Below are positions 25,450 through 34,170 of a stretch of 64,000 nucleotides of DNA, piece by piece. Origin of the DNA: Achromobacter sp. B7 (GTDB lineage Bacteria; Pseudomonadota; Gammaproteobacteria; Burkholderiales; Burkholderiaceae_B); the NCBI RefSeq assembly GCF_003600685.1, contig NZ_CP032084.1:868001-932000 (forward strand). The letters run 5' to 3'. Within the stretch, counting starts at the first letter, position 1. The number at the start of each line of letters is the position of its first letter. The translations under genes were made by a program, and so were the position numbers. The notes below the pieces were generated by a model. That model was not told the origin of the DNA, made no database searches, and worked only from the letters and a program-made list of their open reading frames with translations.

Positions 25450-26280
25450 ATGACTTCTACAGACCCGGCAGCCTGGATCGGCAGCGGCGAACGCAAGCCG
25501 GACGCCATGGACCCCGGCCACGCCGCGCGCATCGCGGCCACCCTGGGCGGTCAGGCGCCGGGCGTGGGCGAGGCCCTGCCGCCCTTGTGGCAATGGGCGT
25601 TTTTCATCAGCACGGTGGGCATGGACGGGTTGGGGACGGATGGGCACCCCGCGCGCGGCGGCTTCTTGCCGCCGGCACAGGACCGTAACCGCATGTGGGC
25701 GGGCGGCCGGGTGCAATGGCATCAGCCTTTGAAGGTGGGCGTGCCGGCCGAACGGGTGTCCAAGGTGCTCAAGGTGGAAGAGAAGGCGGGCCGCACCGGC
25801 GCGCTGCTGTTCGTCACCGTGCGCCATGAATACCATCAGGCCGGCGACATCGTCATCGAGGAAGAGCAGGACATCGTCTACCGCCAGCCGTCGCCACCCA
25901 AGCTGTCGGGCAGCGAGCCCGCGCCCCAGGCGCAATGGCGCGACACCGTCAACCCCACGTCGGTGCTGCTGTTCCGCTATTCGGCGGTGACCTTCAACGG
26001 CCATCGCATCCATTACGACCACCCCTATGTCACGGACGTGGAAGGGTATCCGGGCCTGGTCGTGCACGGCCCCCTGATTGCCACCGAGATGGTCGCCGCC
26101 TTTACGCGCGCCCATCCCCGAGCTCGCCCTACGCACCTGAGCTACCGCGGCCTGCGTCCGCTGATTTCGCCTACGCCCTTCCAGGTGGCCGGCCGCTTGA
26201 CCGAGCCGGGCGTCGCCCAGCTGTGGGCCGAGCAGGACGGCACGCTGGCCCATCAAGCCGAACTGAGGTTTACCGAATGA
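25450..26280 (+). CDS. FAS1-like/HTD2-type acyl-CoA hydratase (itaconyl-CoA or mesaconyl-C4-CoA hydratase-like)
   Basis: This 276-residue double-hotdog protein of the 3-methylfumaryl/mesaconyl-CoA hydratase type has an N-terminal degenerate hotdog (DRNRMWAGGRVQWHQPL) and a catalytic one with RYSAVTFNGHRIHYD and HGPLIATEM. Two ATGs lie six bases apart. The second (25450) is preferred because AAAGGA then sits 7 bp upstream; for the first the spacing would be 1 bp. It heads a four-gene coupled operon. In itaconate degradation such a hydratase turns itaconyl-CoA into (S)-citramalyl-CoA, and the downstream CitE-like lyase fits this. Confidence 0.88.
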   Translation: MTSTDPAAWIGSGERKPDAMDPGHAARIAATLGGQAPGVGEALPPLWQWAFFISTVGMDGLGTDGHPARGGFLPPAQDRNRMWAGGRVQWHQPLKVGVPAERVSKVLKVEEKAGRTGALLFVTVRHEYHQAGDIVIEEEQDIVYRQPSPPKLSGSEPAPQAQWRDTVNPTSVLLFRYSAVTFNGHRIHYDHPYVTDVEGYPGLVVHGPLIATEMVAAFTRAHPRARPTHLSYRGLRPLISPTPFQVAGRLTEPGVAQLWAEQDGTLAHQAELRFTE

Positions 26281-27470
26281 GCACACAGGCATCCCGCCCG
26301 TTGGACGGCATTACCGTCGTCAGCCTGGAACACGCCATCGCCGCACCCTTTTGCACCCGTCAACTGGCGGACATGGGCGCGCGCGTCATCAAGATCGAAC
26401 GGCCCGGCAGCGGCGATTTCGCGCGCGGCTACGACGAACGCGTGCGCGGCCTGTCCTCGCATTTCGTCTGGACCAACCGATCCAAGGAAAGCCTGACGCT
26501 GGACCTGAAGCGCGACGAGGCGGGCGGCATCATGGAACGCCTGCTGGAATCGGCCGACGTGCTCGTGCAAAACCTGGCGCCCGGCGCGGCGGCCCGGCTG
26601 GGGCTGTCGTTCGAGGCCCTGCACGCGCGCTATCCGCGCCTGATCGTCTGCGACATTTCCGGCTATGGCGAGGGCGGCCCGTATCAGGACAAGAAGGCGT
26701 ATGACCTGCTGATCCAAAGCGAAAGCGGCTTTTTGTCGGTCACGGGCACTAAGGACGATCCGGTCAAGGCCGGGTGTTCCATCGCCGATATCGCGGCCGG
26801 CATGTACGCGTATTCGGCCATCCTGAACGCCTTGTTGCTGCGCCAGAAAACCGGCCTGGGCAGCCGCCTGGACGTGTCCATGCTGGAAAGCATGGTCGAG
26901 TGGATGGGCTTTCCGATGTACTACGCGTTCGAAGGCGCCAAGCCGCCCGTGCGCGCGGGGGCGGCCCATGCGTCGATCTATCCCTATGGCCCGTTTCCGG
27001 TGGGCGATGGCTCGACCATCATGCTGGGCCTGCAAAACGAACGCGAATGGCGGGTGTTCTGCGCGCAGGTGCTCCGCCAGCCCACGCTGGCGGAAGACGC
27101 GCGCTTTATCTCGAATTCGCAGCGCACCGCCAACCGCGACGCGTTGCGCGACCTGATCGTGGCGGCGTTTGCCGATCTGTCGATCGAACAGGTCACACAG
27201 CGGCTGGAAGATGCCCAGATCGCCAACGCCCGCGTCAATGACATGGCCGGCGTGTGGGCGCACCCGCAATTGCAGGCGCGCGCGCGCTGGAGCCAGGTCG
27301 ACAGCCCGGCCGGCATGCTGCCCGCGCTGTTGCCGCCCGCCAGCAGCAGCGCATTCGCGCCGCGCATGGCCGCCGTGCCCGCCGTGGGCGAAAACACGGA
27401 TGCGGTGCTAGCATCGCTGGGATACGCGCCCGATCAGGTGGCGCAATTGCATGCTTCGGAGGTCGTGTGA
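26277..27470 (+). CDS. CaiB/BaiF CoA-transferase, candidate itaconate/mesaconate CoA-transferase
   Basis: This 397-residue class III CoA-transferase has the N-terminal LDGITVVSLEHAIAAPFCTR, VIKIERPGSGDFAR and the catalytic aspartate region near NLAPGAAARLGLSFEAL. The ATG overlaps the hydratase stop (ATGA); the longer open frame upstream belongs to another frame of that gene. In P. aeruginosa the itaconate CoA-transferase is of this same class III type, which supports the pathway proposal. Other short branched dicarboxylates such as mesaconate or methylsuccinate remain possible substrates. Confidence 0.92.
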   Translation: MSTQASRPLDGITVVSLEHAIAAPFCTRQLADMGARVIKIERPGSGDFARGYDERVRGLSSHFVWTNRSKESLTLDLKRDEAGGIMERLLESADVLVQNLAPGAAARLGLSFEALHARYPRLIVCDISGYGEGGPYQDKKAYDLLIQSESGFLSVTGTKDDPVKAGCSIADIAAGMYAYSAILNALLLRQKTGLGSRLDVSMLESMVEWMGFPMYYAFEGAKPPVRAGAAHASIYPYGPFPVGDGSTIMLGLQNEREWRVFCAQVLRQPTLAEDARFISNSQRTANRDALRDLIVAAFADLSIEQVTQRLEDAQIANARVNDMAGVWAHPQLQARARWSQVDSPAGMLPALLPPASSSAFAPRMAAVPAVGENTDAVLASLGYAPDQVAQLHASEVV

Positions 27471-28300
27471 CGCATTCCGTCGTTCGTAGCGCCCTGTTCG
27501 TGCCGGCGTCGCGCGCCGAGCGCATCCCCAAAGCGCTGGCCGCCGGGGCCGACACCGTTATCGTGGACCTGGAAGACGCTGTCGAGCATCTGGCCAAGGC
27601 GTCTGCCCGCGAGGCGCTGTGCGACTTCCTGGGGACGCATCGCGACGCCCGCCTGTGGGTGCGCATCAACGACGCGTCCACGTCCTGGCACGACGATGAC
27701 CTGAAAGCCTGCCGTGGCCGGCCCAACATCGCGGGCATCCTGCTGCCCAAGGCAGAAACACTGGCGCAGGTGCGGCACGTGGCGCAAACCGGTCTGCCCG
27801 TCATCCCCCTGATTGAAACCGCGCGCGGGCTGCTGAACGCGTCCGAAGTCGCGGCCACGCCCGGCGTGGCGCGGCTGGCGTTCGGCAGCCTGGACTACGC
27901 GCTGGACATGGGCCTGACCCCCGACACCCCCGGCGCCGAAACCGTGCTGGATCAGGCGCGCGTGCAGGTATTGCTGCACAACCGCGCCGCCGGGCTCGCG
28001 CCCGCGCTGGACGGCGTGTTTCCCGGCGTGCAGGACACGGCCGGGCTGGCGGCCGCGGCGGCGCGCGCGCAGCAAATGGGCTATGGCGGCATGCTGTGCA
28101 TCCACCCGGCGCAGGTGCCGGTGATTCACGCGGCCTTCGTGCCCGCGCGCGAAGAACTGGCCTGGGCGCGGCGCGTGGTGGCTGCACATCGCGAGACGGC
28201 GGCGGGCACCTTCATGCTGGACGGCAAGATGGTGGACGCGCCCGTGATCGCGCGCGCGCGGCTGGTGCTGGCGCAGGCCGGGGAACAGACCCCCCCATGA
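27467..28300 (+). CDS. HpcH/HpaI (CitE-like) lyase, candidate citramalyl-CoA lyase
   Basis: This 277-residue TIM-barrel aldolase of the CitE family cleaves a beta-hydroxyacyl-CoA. Seen: VRSALFVPASRAERI, the metal/CoA motif VDLEDAVE, PLIETARGL with the Mg-binding glutamate, AFGSLDYALDMG and the C-terminal CIHPAQV. The start is GTG at 27467 in a GTGA overlap with the CoA-transferase stop, with GGAGG upstream. In the itaconate pathway the product pair would be acetyl-CoA and pyruvate. The length fits stand-alone CitE-like lyases. Confidence 0.9.
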   Translation: MTHSVVRSALFVPASRAERIPKALAAGADTVIVDLEDAVEHLAKASAREALCDFLGTHRDARLWVRINDASTSWHDDDLKACRGRPNIAGILLPKAETLAQVRHVAQTGLPVIPLIETARGLLNASEVAATPGVARLAFGSLDYALDMGLTPDTPGAETVLDQARVQVLLHNRAAGLAPALDGVFPGVQDTAGLAAAAARAQQMGYGGMLCIHPAQVPVIHAAFVPAREELAWARRVVAAHRETAAGTFMLDGKMVDAPVIARARLVLAQAGEQTPP

Positions 28301-29193
28301 GCCATGCGCTGTTTATCGGGCATACCTACATCGACGTCACCGTATTGGCCGACGAATGGCCCACCGGCGACGAAAAAAGCGTGGCGCGTGACTACGCCGT
28401 GTCCTTCGGCGGCAACGCCGTCACGGCGGCGTTTGCTTGCGGCAAGCTGGGCACGCCGCCCGACCTGATCTGTTCGCTGGCGCCCGATTGGCTGGGCCAC
28501 ATGTACACCGACATGGCCGCCGCGCACGGCATCACGCTGCATGCGCGGCATGTGCGCCGGTCATCGTTGTCGTTCATCATGCCCAACCACGGCAAGCGCG
28601 CCATCGTGCGCGCGCGCGACGTGCAGTACCTAAATGATTTTCCCCGGCTGGATGTCGGCGCGTATCGCGCATTGCACCTGGACGGGCATCAGCCGGACGC
28701 CGCGCTGCACTATGCGCGCGCGTGCCGGCAGGCGGGCGTGCTGACGTCGCTGGACGGCGGCGGCGTGCGCGAGAATACCGACGAGCTGCTGCGCCATATC
28801 GACGTGGCCGTGTGCGCCGAGCGCATGTGCGAACAGCTGGAGCTGAGCCCGGCCGGGCTGCTGGACCTGCTGAAGGCGCGCGGCTGCCGCATAGGCGCCG
28901 TCACGATGGGCGAGCGCGGCATGCTTTGGTATGACGAAACGGGGCGCGTCGACACCTTGCCATCGCTGGATGTGCCGGGCGAACGCATCGTGGATACCTC
29001 GGGCGCGGGCGACGTGTTTCACGGCGCCTATGTGTGGTCGTATTTGAACCGGCCGGAGCTGCCCTGGTTGGAACACTTCACCTTTGCGCGCGCGGCGTCG
29101 GCGCACAAGATCCAGCACTTGGGCAACGAGGCCGGGTTGCCGCAAGTGGAAGACGTGGAACGCGCGATGATGGCGTTTGCGCCTAAAGCGTAG
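28297..29193 (+). CDS. PfkB-family carbohydrate kinase
   Basis: This 298-residue ribokinase-fold kinase has the N-terminal substrate motif FGGNAVTAAFACGKLG (about 37-52) and the PfkB signature DTSGAGDVFHGAYVW, with the catalytic aspartate in GAGD. It starts with an ATGA overlap on the lyase gene and so belongs to the same transcript. Ribokinase-fold enzymes phosphorylate sugars or nucleosides; no sugar step is known in the proposed dicarboxylate pathway, so its job here is unexplained. The sugar specificity cannot be read from sequence. Confidence 0.9.
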   Translation: MSHALFIGHTYIDVTVLADEWPTGDEKSVARDYAVSFGGNAVTAAFACGKLGTPPDLICSLAPDWLGHMYTDMAAAHGITLHARHVRRSSLSFIMPNHGKRAIVRARDVQYLNDFPRLDVGAYRALHLDGHQPDAALHYARACRQAGVLTSLDGGGVRENTDELLRHIDVAVCAERMCEQLELSPAGLLDLLKARGCRIGAVTMGERGMLWYDETGRVDTLPSLDVPGERIVDTSGAGDVFHGAYVWSYLNRPELPWLEHFTFARAASAHKIQHLGNEAGLPQVEDVERAMMAFAPKA

Positions 29194-29288
29194 GCGCGGG
29201 GGCGGTTGGCGCGGGCAGGCGCCGGGGTAGGCATCGGGGCAGGCATCCGGGCAGCCATCGAGCTCAAGCTTGCAGGCTGCCTGCCCGA

Positions 29289-29777
29289 TCAATCCGGCAA
29301 GCGTTCGATCGCCTGATCGCGGATCTGGGCGACCCACGTCGAAATCGGCCGGCCATTCACCAGCATGTCCGGCGCCAGGTCGTGCAGCGGCAAAAGCACG
29401 AACGCGCGTTGATGCATGCGCGGATGCGGCAGGATCAGCCGTTCGTGATCCAGCAACACGTCGCCGTATGTCAACAGATCAAGATCCAGCGTGCGCGGGG
29501 CGTTCTTGTATGGGCGCAGCCGCCCGTGCTGGTTTTCCAGCGCCTGTAGCGCATCCAGCAAGGCCAGCGGCGGCAGCCGCGTGTCCAGTGCCGCCACCGC
29601 ATTGACGAAGTCGGGGCCGGCGGCGTCCACCGGCGCGCTGCGGTAGAACGGCGACGCCGTCACGGCGTCGATGCCGTCCGTGGCCTGCAATTGGGCCAGC
29701 ACGCGGCGCAAGGTGGCCGCGCTGTCGCCCAGGTTGGCGCCCAGGCCGATATAGGCGCGGACCAAAGCGGGCGACAC
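29289..29777 (-). CDS. folK: 2-amino-4-hydroxy-6-hydroxymethyldihydropteridine pyrophosphokinase
   Basis: This 162-residue HPPK transfers pyrophosphate from ATP to the pterin in folate synthesis. The opening YIGLGANLGDS, the ASPFYRSAPVD loop and the signature GRLRPYKNAPRTLDLDLL with its magnesium-binding aspartates are present. It starts 4 bp after the pcnB stop on the same strand, a pairing widespread in proteobacteria. The 95 bp downstream contain degenerate GGGCAGGCATC repeats and no clear terminator. Confidence 0.95.
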   Translation of the reverse strand: MSPALVRAYIGLGANLGDSAATLRRVLAQLQATDGIDAVTASPFYRSAPVDAAGPDFVNAVAALDTRLPPLALLDALQALENQHGRLRPYKNAPRTLDLDLLTYGDVLLDHERLILPHPRMHQRAFVLLPLHDLAPDMLVNGRPISTWVAQIRDQAIERLPD

Positions 29778-29780
29778 GGT

Positions 29781-31172
29781 TTACTCGGGGGTGGCCGGGC
29801 CGCGCGACGGCGAACGGCGCGGACGCCGGCGCTTGCGCGTGCCGGTCGACGCAGCGGGGCCGCCCATGCCGCCCATGCCGCCATCACCCGCCTCGCGCGG
29901 CAGGCGCGCCACTTCCTCGATCATGTCGGCGCGCGTCACGTCGTCGGCATTGGCCAGGTCCATCCACCACTGTGCCAACACGCTGTCGAATTCGCCGGCA
30001 GCGGCGCGCAATTGCAGGAAGTCGCAGGCGGCGCGGAAGCGCGGTTGTTCGATCATGCGGAAAATCGTCTTGCCCATGCGGCGCTCGAAACGCGGCTGCA
30101 TGAACCAGATCTCGCGCATGTCGGACGAGAAGCGACGCTGGATGGCCAGCTTTTCCGTCTGTTCGTCCAGCACCGAATCGGCTGCCTGGGACAGCGCGGG
30201 TATGGTGTGTTCGCCCTGCGCGCGCAGCTGCTTCCAGCGCACATCCACCTGCTGCCACAGCAGCGCGGCAAACAGGAAGCTGGGGCTCACGGTCTTGCCG
30301 GCGCGCACGCGGGCGTCGGTGCGTTCCAGCGCCAGCTCCACGAAGTGTTCGCCACCGGGCTGCTCCAGCACCACGTCCAGCAAGGGCAGCAGGCCGTTGT
30401 GCAGGCCGTCGGCGCGCAGCTGGCGCAGGCAGTCCATGGCGTGGCCGCAGGTCAACAGCTTGAGCATTTCGTCGAACAGGCGCGAGGCCGGCACGTTTTC
30501 GATGAGCTCGGCCATGGTGCTGATGGGCTCGCGCGTGGCGGGGTCGATCGTGCCGTTGAGCTTGGCGGCGAAACGCACGGCGCGCAGCATGCGCACCGGG
30601 TCTTCGCGGTAACGCTTGACCGGGTCGCCGATGATGCGAACCTGGCGTTTTTTCAGGTCGGCCACACCGTTGTGGTAGTCGATGACTTCCTCGGTGTGCG
30701 GGTCGTAGTACAGCGCGTTCATGGTGAAGTCGCGGCGCTTGGCGTCTTCTTCTTGTGACCCGAACACGTTGTCGCGCAGGATGCGGCCGTGCTCATCGGT
30801 TTCCTGCTCTTCGGACGCCGGGGCGCGGAAGGTGGAGGTTTCGATGATTTCCTGGCCAAACACCACGTGCACCAGCTGAAAGCGGCGGCCGATGATGCGC
30901 GCGCGGCGGAACAGCGGGCGGATCTGTTCGGGCGTGGCGTTGGTGGCCACGTCGAAATCCTTGGGTTCCAGTCCGACGATCAGGTCACGCACCGCGCCGC
31001 CCACGATATAGCCTTCGTAGCCGTGCTGGCGCAAGACTTCGCAGACCTTGATGGCGTGGCGAGAAACGTTACGGCGATCAATGCCGTGCTTGTCGCGCCC
31101 AATGCGCAACGGCCCCCGGGGTGCCGGCGCGAACAAGCGGCCGACGAATTTTTTTATGGTTTCAGTGATCAT
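29781..31172 (-). CDS. pcnB: Poly(A) polymerase I
   Basis: This 463-residue class II nucleotidyltransferase adds 3' poly(A) tails that mark RNA for decay. The nucleotidyltransferase core is seen as GGAVRDLIVGLEPKDFDVAT (about 59-78) with the two catalytic aspartates, followed by EDPVRMLRAVRFAAKL. The C-terminus is basic and proline-rich (KRRRPRRSPSRG), as in other PcnB proteins that contact RNA. Its ATG overlaps the TAA of the HAD gene by one base, so the genes are coupled. Length matches the family. Confidence 0.96.
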   Translation of the reverse strand: MITETIKKFVGRLFAPAPRGPLRIGRDKHGIDRRNVSRHAIKVCEVLRQHGYEGYIVGGAVRDLIVGLEPKDFDVATNATPEQIRPLFRRARIIGRRFQLVHVVFGQEIIETSTFRAPASEEQETDEHGRILRDNVFGSQEEDAKRRDFTMNALYYDPHTEEVIDYHNGVADLKKRQVRIIGDPVKRYREDPVRMLRAVRFAAKLNGTIDPATREPISTMAELIENVPASRLFDEMLKLLTCGHAMDCLRQLRADGLHNGLLPLLDVVLEQPGGEHFVELALERTDARVRAGKTVSPSFLFAALLWQQVDVRWKQLRAQGEHTIPALSQAADSVLDEQTEKLAIQRRFSSDMREIWFMQPRFERRMGKTIFRMIEQPRFRAACDFLQLRAAAGEFDSVLAQWWMDLANADDVTRADMIEEVARLPREAGDGGMGGMGGPAASTGTRKRRRPRRSPSRGPATPE

Positions 31173-31870
31173 TAGGACTTCGAGTCTTCCATGTGGTCGA
31201 ACAAGTCGATCACTTGCCAGCCACGGTCCTTTGCGATGGTGCGCAGGGTCGGGCTGGGGTTGGCGGCGATCGGACGGGTCACCTTTTCCAGCAGAGGCAC
31301 ATCATTGACCGAATCGCTATAGAAAAACGATTCGGGGAAATCCGCAAGCGCCAATCCCAGATTGGACAGCCATTCGTTCACGCGCACAACCTTGCCTTCC
31401 TTGAAACTGGGCGTGCCCAGGATGCGGCCGGTATAGCGCCCGCGCAGGTATTCGGCGTCGGTGGCGACCAGGTAGGGCACGCCGAAGGCGCGCGCGATGG
31501 GGGCGGTGACAAAGCTGTTGGTGGCCGTGACGATGGCGCACAGGTCGCCGGCGTCCAGGTGGGATTGCACCAGCGCGCGCGCGTCGGCCGTGATGGACGG
31601 GCGGATGACTTCGCGCATGAATTCTTCGTGCCAGTCGGCCAGGTCGAACGGCGAATGCGCCGCCAGCAGGCCCAGCATGAATTCGGCGGCCTGTTCGGCG
31701 GTGAGTTCACCGCGGTTGTAGCGGTCCATCAGGTCGTCGTTCTGGCGACGGGCCTGGACGGGGTCTCCCGCGCGGCCGGTGCGGGCCAGGTAGTCGGCCC
31801 ATTGATAGTCGCTGTCCAGCGGCAACAGGGTGTGGTCCAGGTCGAACAGGGCGAGACGTCGGGATGTCAT
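31172..31870 (-). CDS. HAD-superfamily IB phosphatase (SerB-like)
   Basis: This 232-residue HAD hydrolase has the nucleophile motif FDLDHTLLP (D10 and D12), motif II in IVTATNSFV, a conserved lysine in FKEGKVVRV and motif IV YSDSVNDVPLLE. This is the IB subgroup that includes phosphoserine phosphatase and related small-molecule phosphatases found beside hda in beta- and gammaproteobacteria. The substrate is not known. It sits between hda (4-bp overlap) and pcnB (1-bp overlap). Confidence 0.9.
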   Translation of the reverse strand: MTSRRLALFDLDHTLLPLDSDYQWADYLARTGRAGDPVQARRQNDDLMDRYNRGELTAEQAAEFMLGLLAAHSPFDLADWHEEFMREVIRPSITADARALVQSHLDAGDLCAIVTATNSFVTAPIARAFGVPYLVATDAEYLRGRYTGRILGTPSFKEGKVVRVNEWLSNLGLALADFPESFFYSDSVNDVPLLEKVTRPIAANPSPTLRTIAKDRGWQVIDLFDHMEDSKS

Positions 31871-32568
31871 GTGCGTTGCGAATCAGGATCTGCGAGCATG
31901 GCGCGCAGCAATGGCAGGGTGATGGGACGGCCGGTGGCCAGGGAATAGCGGTCAAGCGCGTCGATCAACGCGGCCAGTTTGCGGATGTCGCGTTCGTGAT
32001 GAATCAGCATCCAGTTGATGATTTCGGGAGCCAGGTGCATGCCGCGTTCGGCGGCCTGCGCGGACAGCGCGGCCAGCTTGTCGGCGTCGGACAGCGGGTC
32101 CAGGCGAAACACCAGGTCCCAGCCCAGGCGGGTGCGCAGGTCTTCGCGCAGCGGCATGGACAGCGGGGCGCGGTCGCCGGCCAGCGCCAGCGCGAACGCG
32201 CGGCCCGTGGCGGCGGATTCACGCCAGCGGTTGTACAGCGCGAACAAGGCGGCCTGGCGGCTGTCGTCCATGCGGTGCACGTCGTCAACCGCCACGAATT
32301 TCGGCATGGGCGATTTGGAATCGGCTTCGGCCAGGCGGCGCAGCATGGTTTCGCCCTTGGCCGGATCAACGAAGACGGCGTCCGGCCGCGCGGTCAGGGC
32401 GCGCAGCAGGTGAGTGCGGCCGCAGCCCGCGGCGCCCCATATATACAGCGCGCGACCCGGATTGAGCGCGCGCACGGCCGCCAGCGCTTCCCCGTTGGGG
32501 CCGGCGATATAGTTGTTCAGCGATGGCGCTGGCGCGGGAAGAACGTCGAGCAGCAGCTGGCGGTTCAT
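31867..32568 (-). CDS. hda: DnaA regulatory inactivator Hda
   Basis: This 233-residue AAA+ protein, equal in length to E. coli Hda, promotes DnaA-ATP hydrolysis with the DNA clamp after replication starts. The N-terminal QLLLDVLP resembles a clamp-binding motif, then a Walker A-like GAAGCGRTHLL, VAVDDVHRM as Walker B, and the sensor region AGDRAPLSMPLREDLRTRL. It leads the hda-HAD-pcnB-folK transcript. The ATG lies 391 bp from the divergent purM. Confidence 0.93.
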   Translation of the reverse strand: MNRQLLLDVLPAPAPSLNNYIAGPNGEALAAVRALNPGRALYIWGAAGCGRTHLLRALTARPDAVFVDPAKGETMLRRLAEADSKSPMPKFVAVDDVHRMDDSRQAALFALYNRWRESAATGRAFALALAGDRAPLSMPLREDLRTRLGWDLVFRLDPLSDADKLAALSAQAAERGMHLAPEIINWMLIHHERDIRKLAALIDALDRYSLATGRPITLPLLRAMLADPDSQRT

Positions 32569-32959
32569 GAGAGGTTATCAATCAGGCTTGTTCGGTACTT
32601 CCAATGCCCTGCGCGGTACGTCTGCGCAAGGCTCGCTGCGGCGCGATGGGCATGCCGGTGTTGCCGGAAAAGCCAAAAAACGGTGATACACGGGGCCGAT
32701 TCGGGTAATGCCCGCCAGAAACTGGCAAAATCCAACCCGGCCAACCCAACACTTTAAACCACCTGGGGGGATGGTGTCGCGCTCAAGGGCTTTGCCAGGC
32801 TTGGGTTTGCGCCCTTTTTGCCCCCCGGCCAGCCCGTCTCGCCCCCGCCGCTTTCGCGGCGCCCGGCCAGTCCGAACCCTGCACAGGCCCGCAACATCGT
32901 AAAATGCGGGGCGTTCCACCAAATTCCCAGCAATTGTTACATACCCCACGGCATTTCTC
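32569..32959. other. Gene-free 391-bp region between hda and purM
   Basis: No credible gene is seen on either strand; the open frames are arginine/proline-rich shadows. It must hold the divergent hda and purM promoters. Visible elements are a small GCCAG-AAA-CTGGC hairpin (32714-32726) and a TAAAAT (near 32900) that could be a -10 for purM. Many relatives carry an AI-2E-type permease gene between hda and purM; nothing like it is present. Confidence 0.6.
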
Positions 32960-34009
32960 ATGACGAATCAACCTAAAGCCCCCTTGACCTACCGCGATGC
33001 CGGTGTCGACATCGACGCAGGCGACGCCCTGGTCGACCGTATCAAACCCCTCGCCGCGCGCACCATGCGCCCCGGGGTGCTGGCCGGTATCGGCGGCTTT
33101 GGCGCGCTGTTCGAAGTGCCCAAGAAGTACAACGAGCCCGTGCTGGTGTCGGGTACCGACGGCGTGGGCACCAAGCTGCGCCTGGCGTTCGAATGGAACC
33201 GCCACGACACCGTGGGCATCGACCTGGTCGCCATGAGCGTCAACGACATCCTGGTGCAGGGCGCCGAGCCCCTGTTCTTCCTGGACTACTTTGCCTGCGG
33301 CAAGCTTTCGGTGGACACGGCGGCGTCGGTGGTGGGCGGCATTGCCAAGGGCTGCGAATTGTCGGGCTGCGCGCTGATCGGCGGTGAAACCGCTGAAATG
33401 CCGGGCATGTACCCGGACGGCGAATATGACTTGGCCGGCTTTGCGGTGGGCGCGGTGGAAAAGTCCGCGATCATCGACGGCAAGTCGATCAAGCCGGGCG
33501 ACGTGGTGCTGGGCCTGGCCTCCAGCGGCGTGCACTCCAACGGTTTTTCGCTGGTGCGCAAGATCATCGAACGCGCCGGCGCCAAGCCGACCGACGACTT
33601 CCACGGCCAGCCGCTGGTTGACGTGGTGATGGCGCCCACGCGCATCTACGTCAAGCAAGTGCTGGCCGCGCTGGCCAAGCACGGCACCGACATCAAGGGC
33701 CTGGCCCACATCACCGGCGGCGGCCTTCTGGACAACGTGCCGCGCATCCTGCAAGCCGGCCTGTCGGCCAAGCTGCATCGCGACGGCTGGGAAATGCCCA
33801 AGCTGTTCCAGTGGCTGCAAGAGCAGGGCGGCGTGGAAGACACGGAAATGCACCGCGTCTTCAACTGCGGCATCGGCATGGTGCTGGTGGTGGATGCGGC
33901 CCAGGCCGACGCCATCGCCGCGACCTTGCGTGAGCAAGGTGAAACGGTCAACAAGATCGGCGAAATCGTCGCGCAGGCCGAAGGCATGGCGCAAACCTTC
34001 GTGGTGTAA
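32960..34009 (+). CDS. purM: Phosphoribosylformylglycinamidine cyclo-ligase
   Basis: This 349-residue AIR synthetase carries out the fifth step of purine synthesis, ATP-dependent ring closure of FGAM. The glycine-rich [15 protein letters not shown] (about 60-75), ISVND-like [11 protein letters not shown] and [11 protein letters not shown] are diagnostic. Length matches E. coli PurM (345). The start peptide [21 protein letters not shown] is typical. It is monocistronic, ended by the terminator at 34048. Confidence 0.97.
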   Translation: MTNQPKAPLTYRDAGVDIDAGDALVDRIKPLAARTMRPGVLAGIGGFGALFEVPKKYNEPVLVSGTDGVGTKLRLAFEWNRHDTVGIDLVAMSVNDILVQGAEPLFFLDYFACGKLSVDTAASVVGGIAKGCELSGCALIGGETAEMPGMYPDGEYDLAGFAVGAVEKSAIIDGKSIKPGDVVLGLASSGVHSNGFSLVRKIIERAGAKPTDDFHGQPLVDVVMAPTRIYVKQVLAALAKHGTDIKGLAHITGGGLLDNVPRILQAGLSAKLHRDGWEMPKLFQWLQEQGGVEDTEMHRVFNCGIGMVLVVDAAQADAIAATLREQGETVNKIGEIVAQAEGMAQTFVV

Positions 34010-34047
34010 GCCCGACTGGTTTCGCTTCGCGTGCATGAGCATGAAAT

Positions 34048-34070
34048 AACCCGCCGTTGGCGGGTTTTTT
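34048..34070 (+). terminator. Rho-independent terminator of purM
   Basis: AACCCGCC (34048-34055) pairs with GGCGGGTT (34059-34066) around a GTT loop, and the T-run continues to 34070. It begins 38 bp after the purM stop. Confidence 0.9.
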
Positions 34071-34170
34071 CATGGGCGGGCCCGAAGCAGCTCGTGCTGT
34101 CGCCGGCGTTTCGCCGCGTTTCGCCACGTTTTGCCACGCGCGAGGCGCGACTTGGCCAAGCATCATTCTG

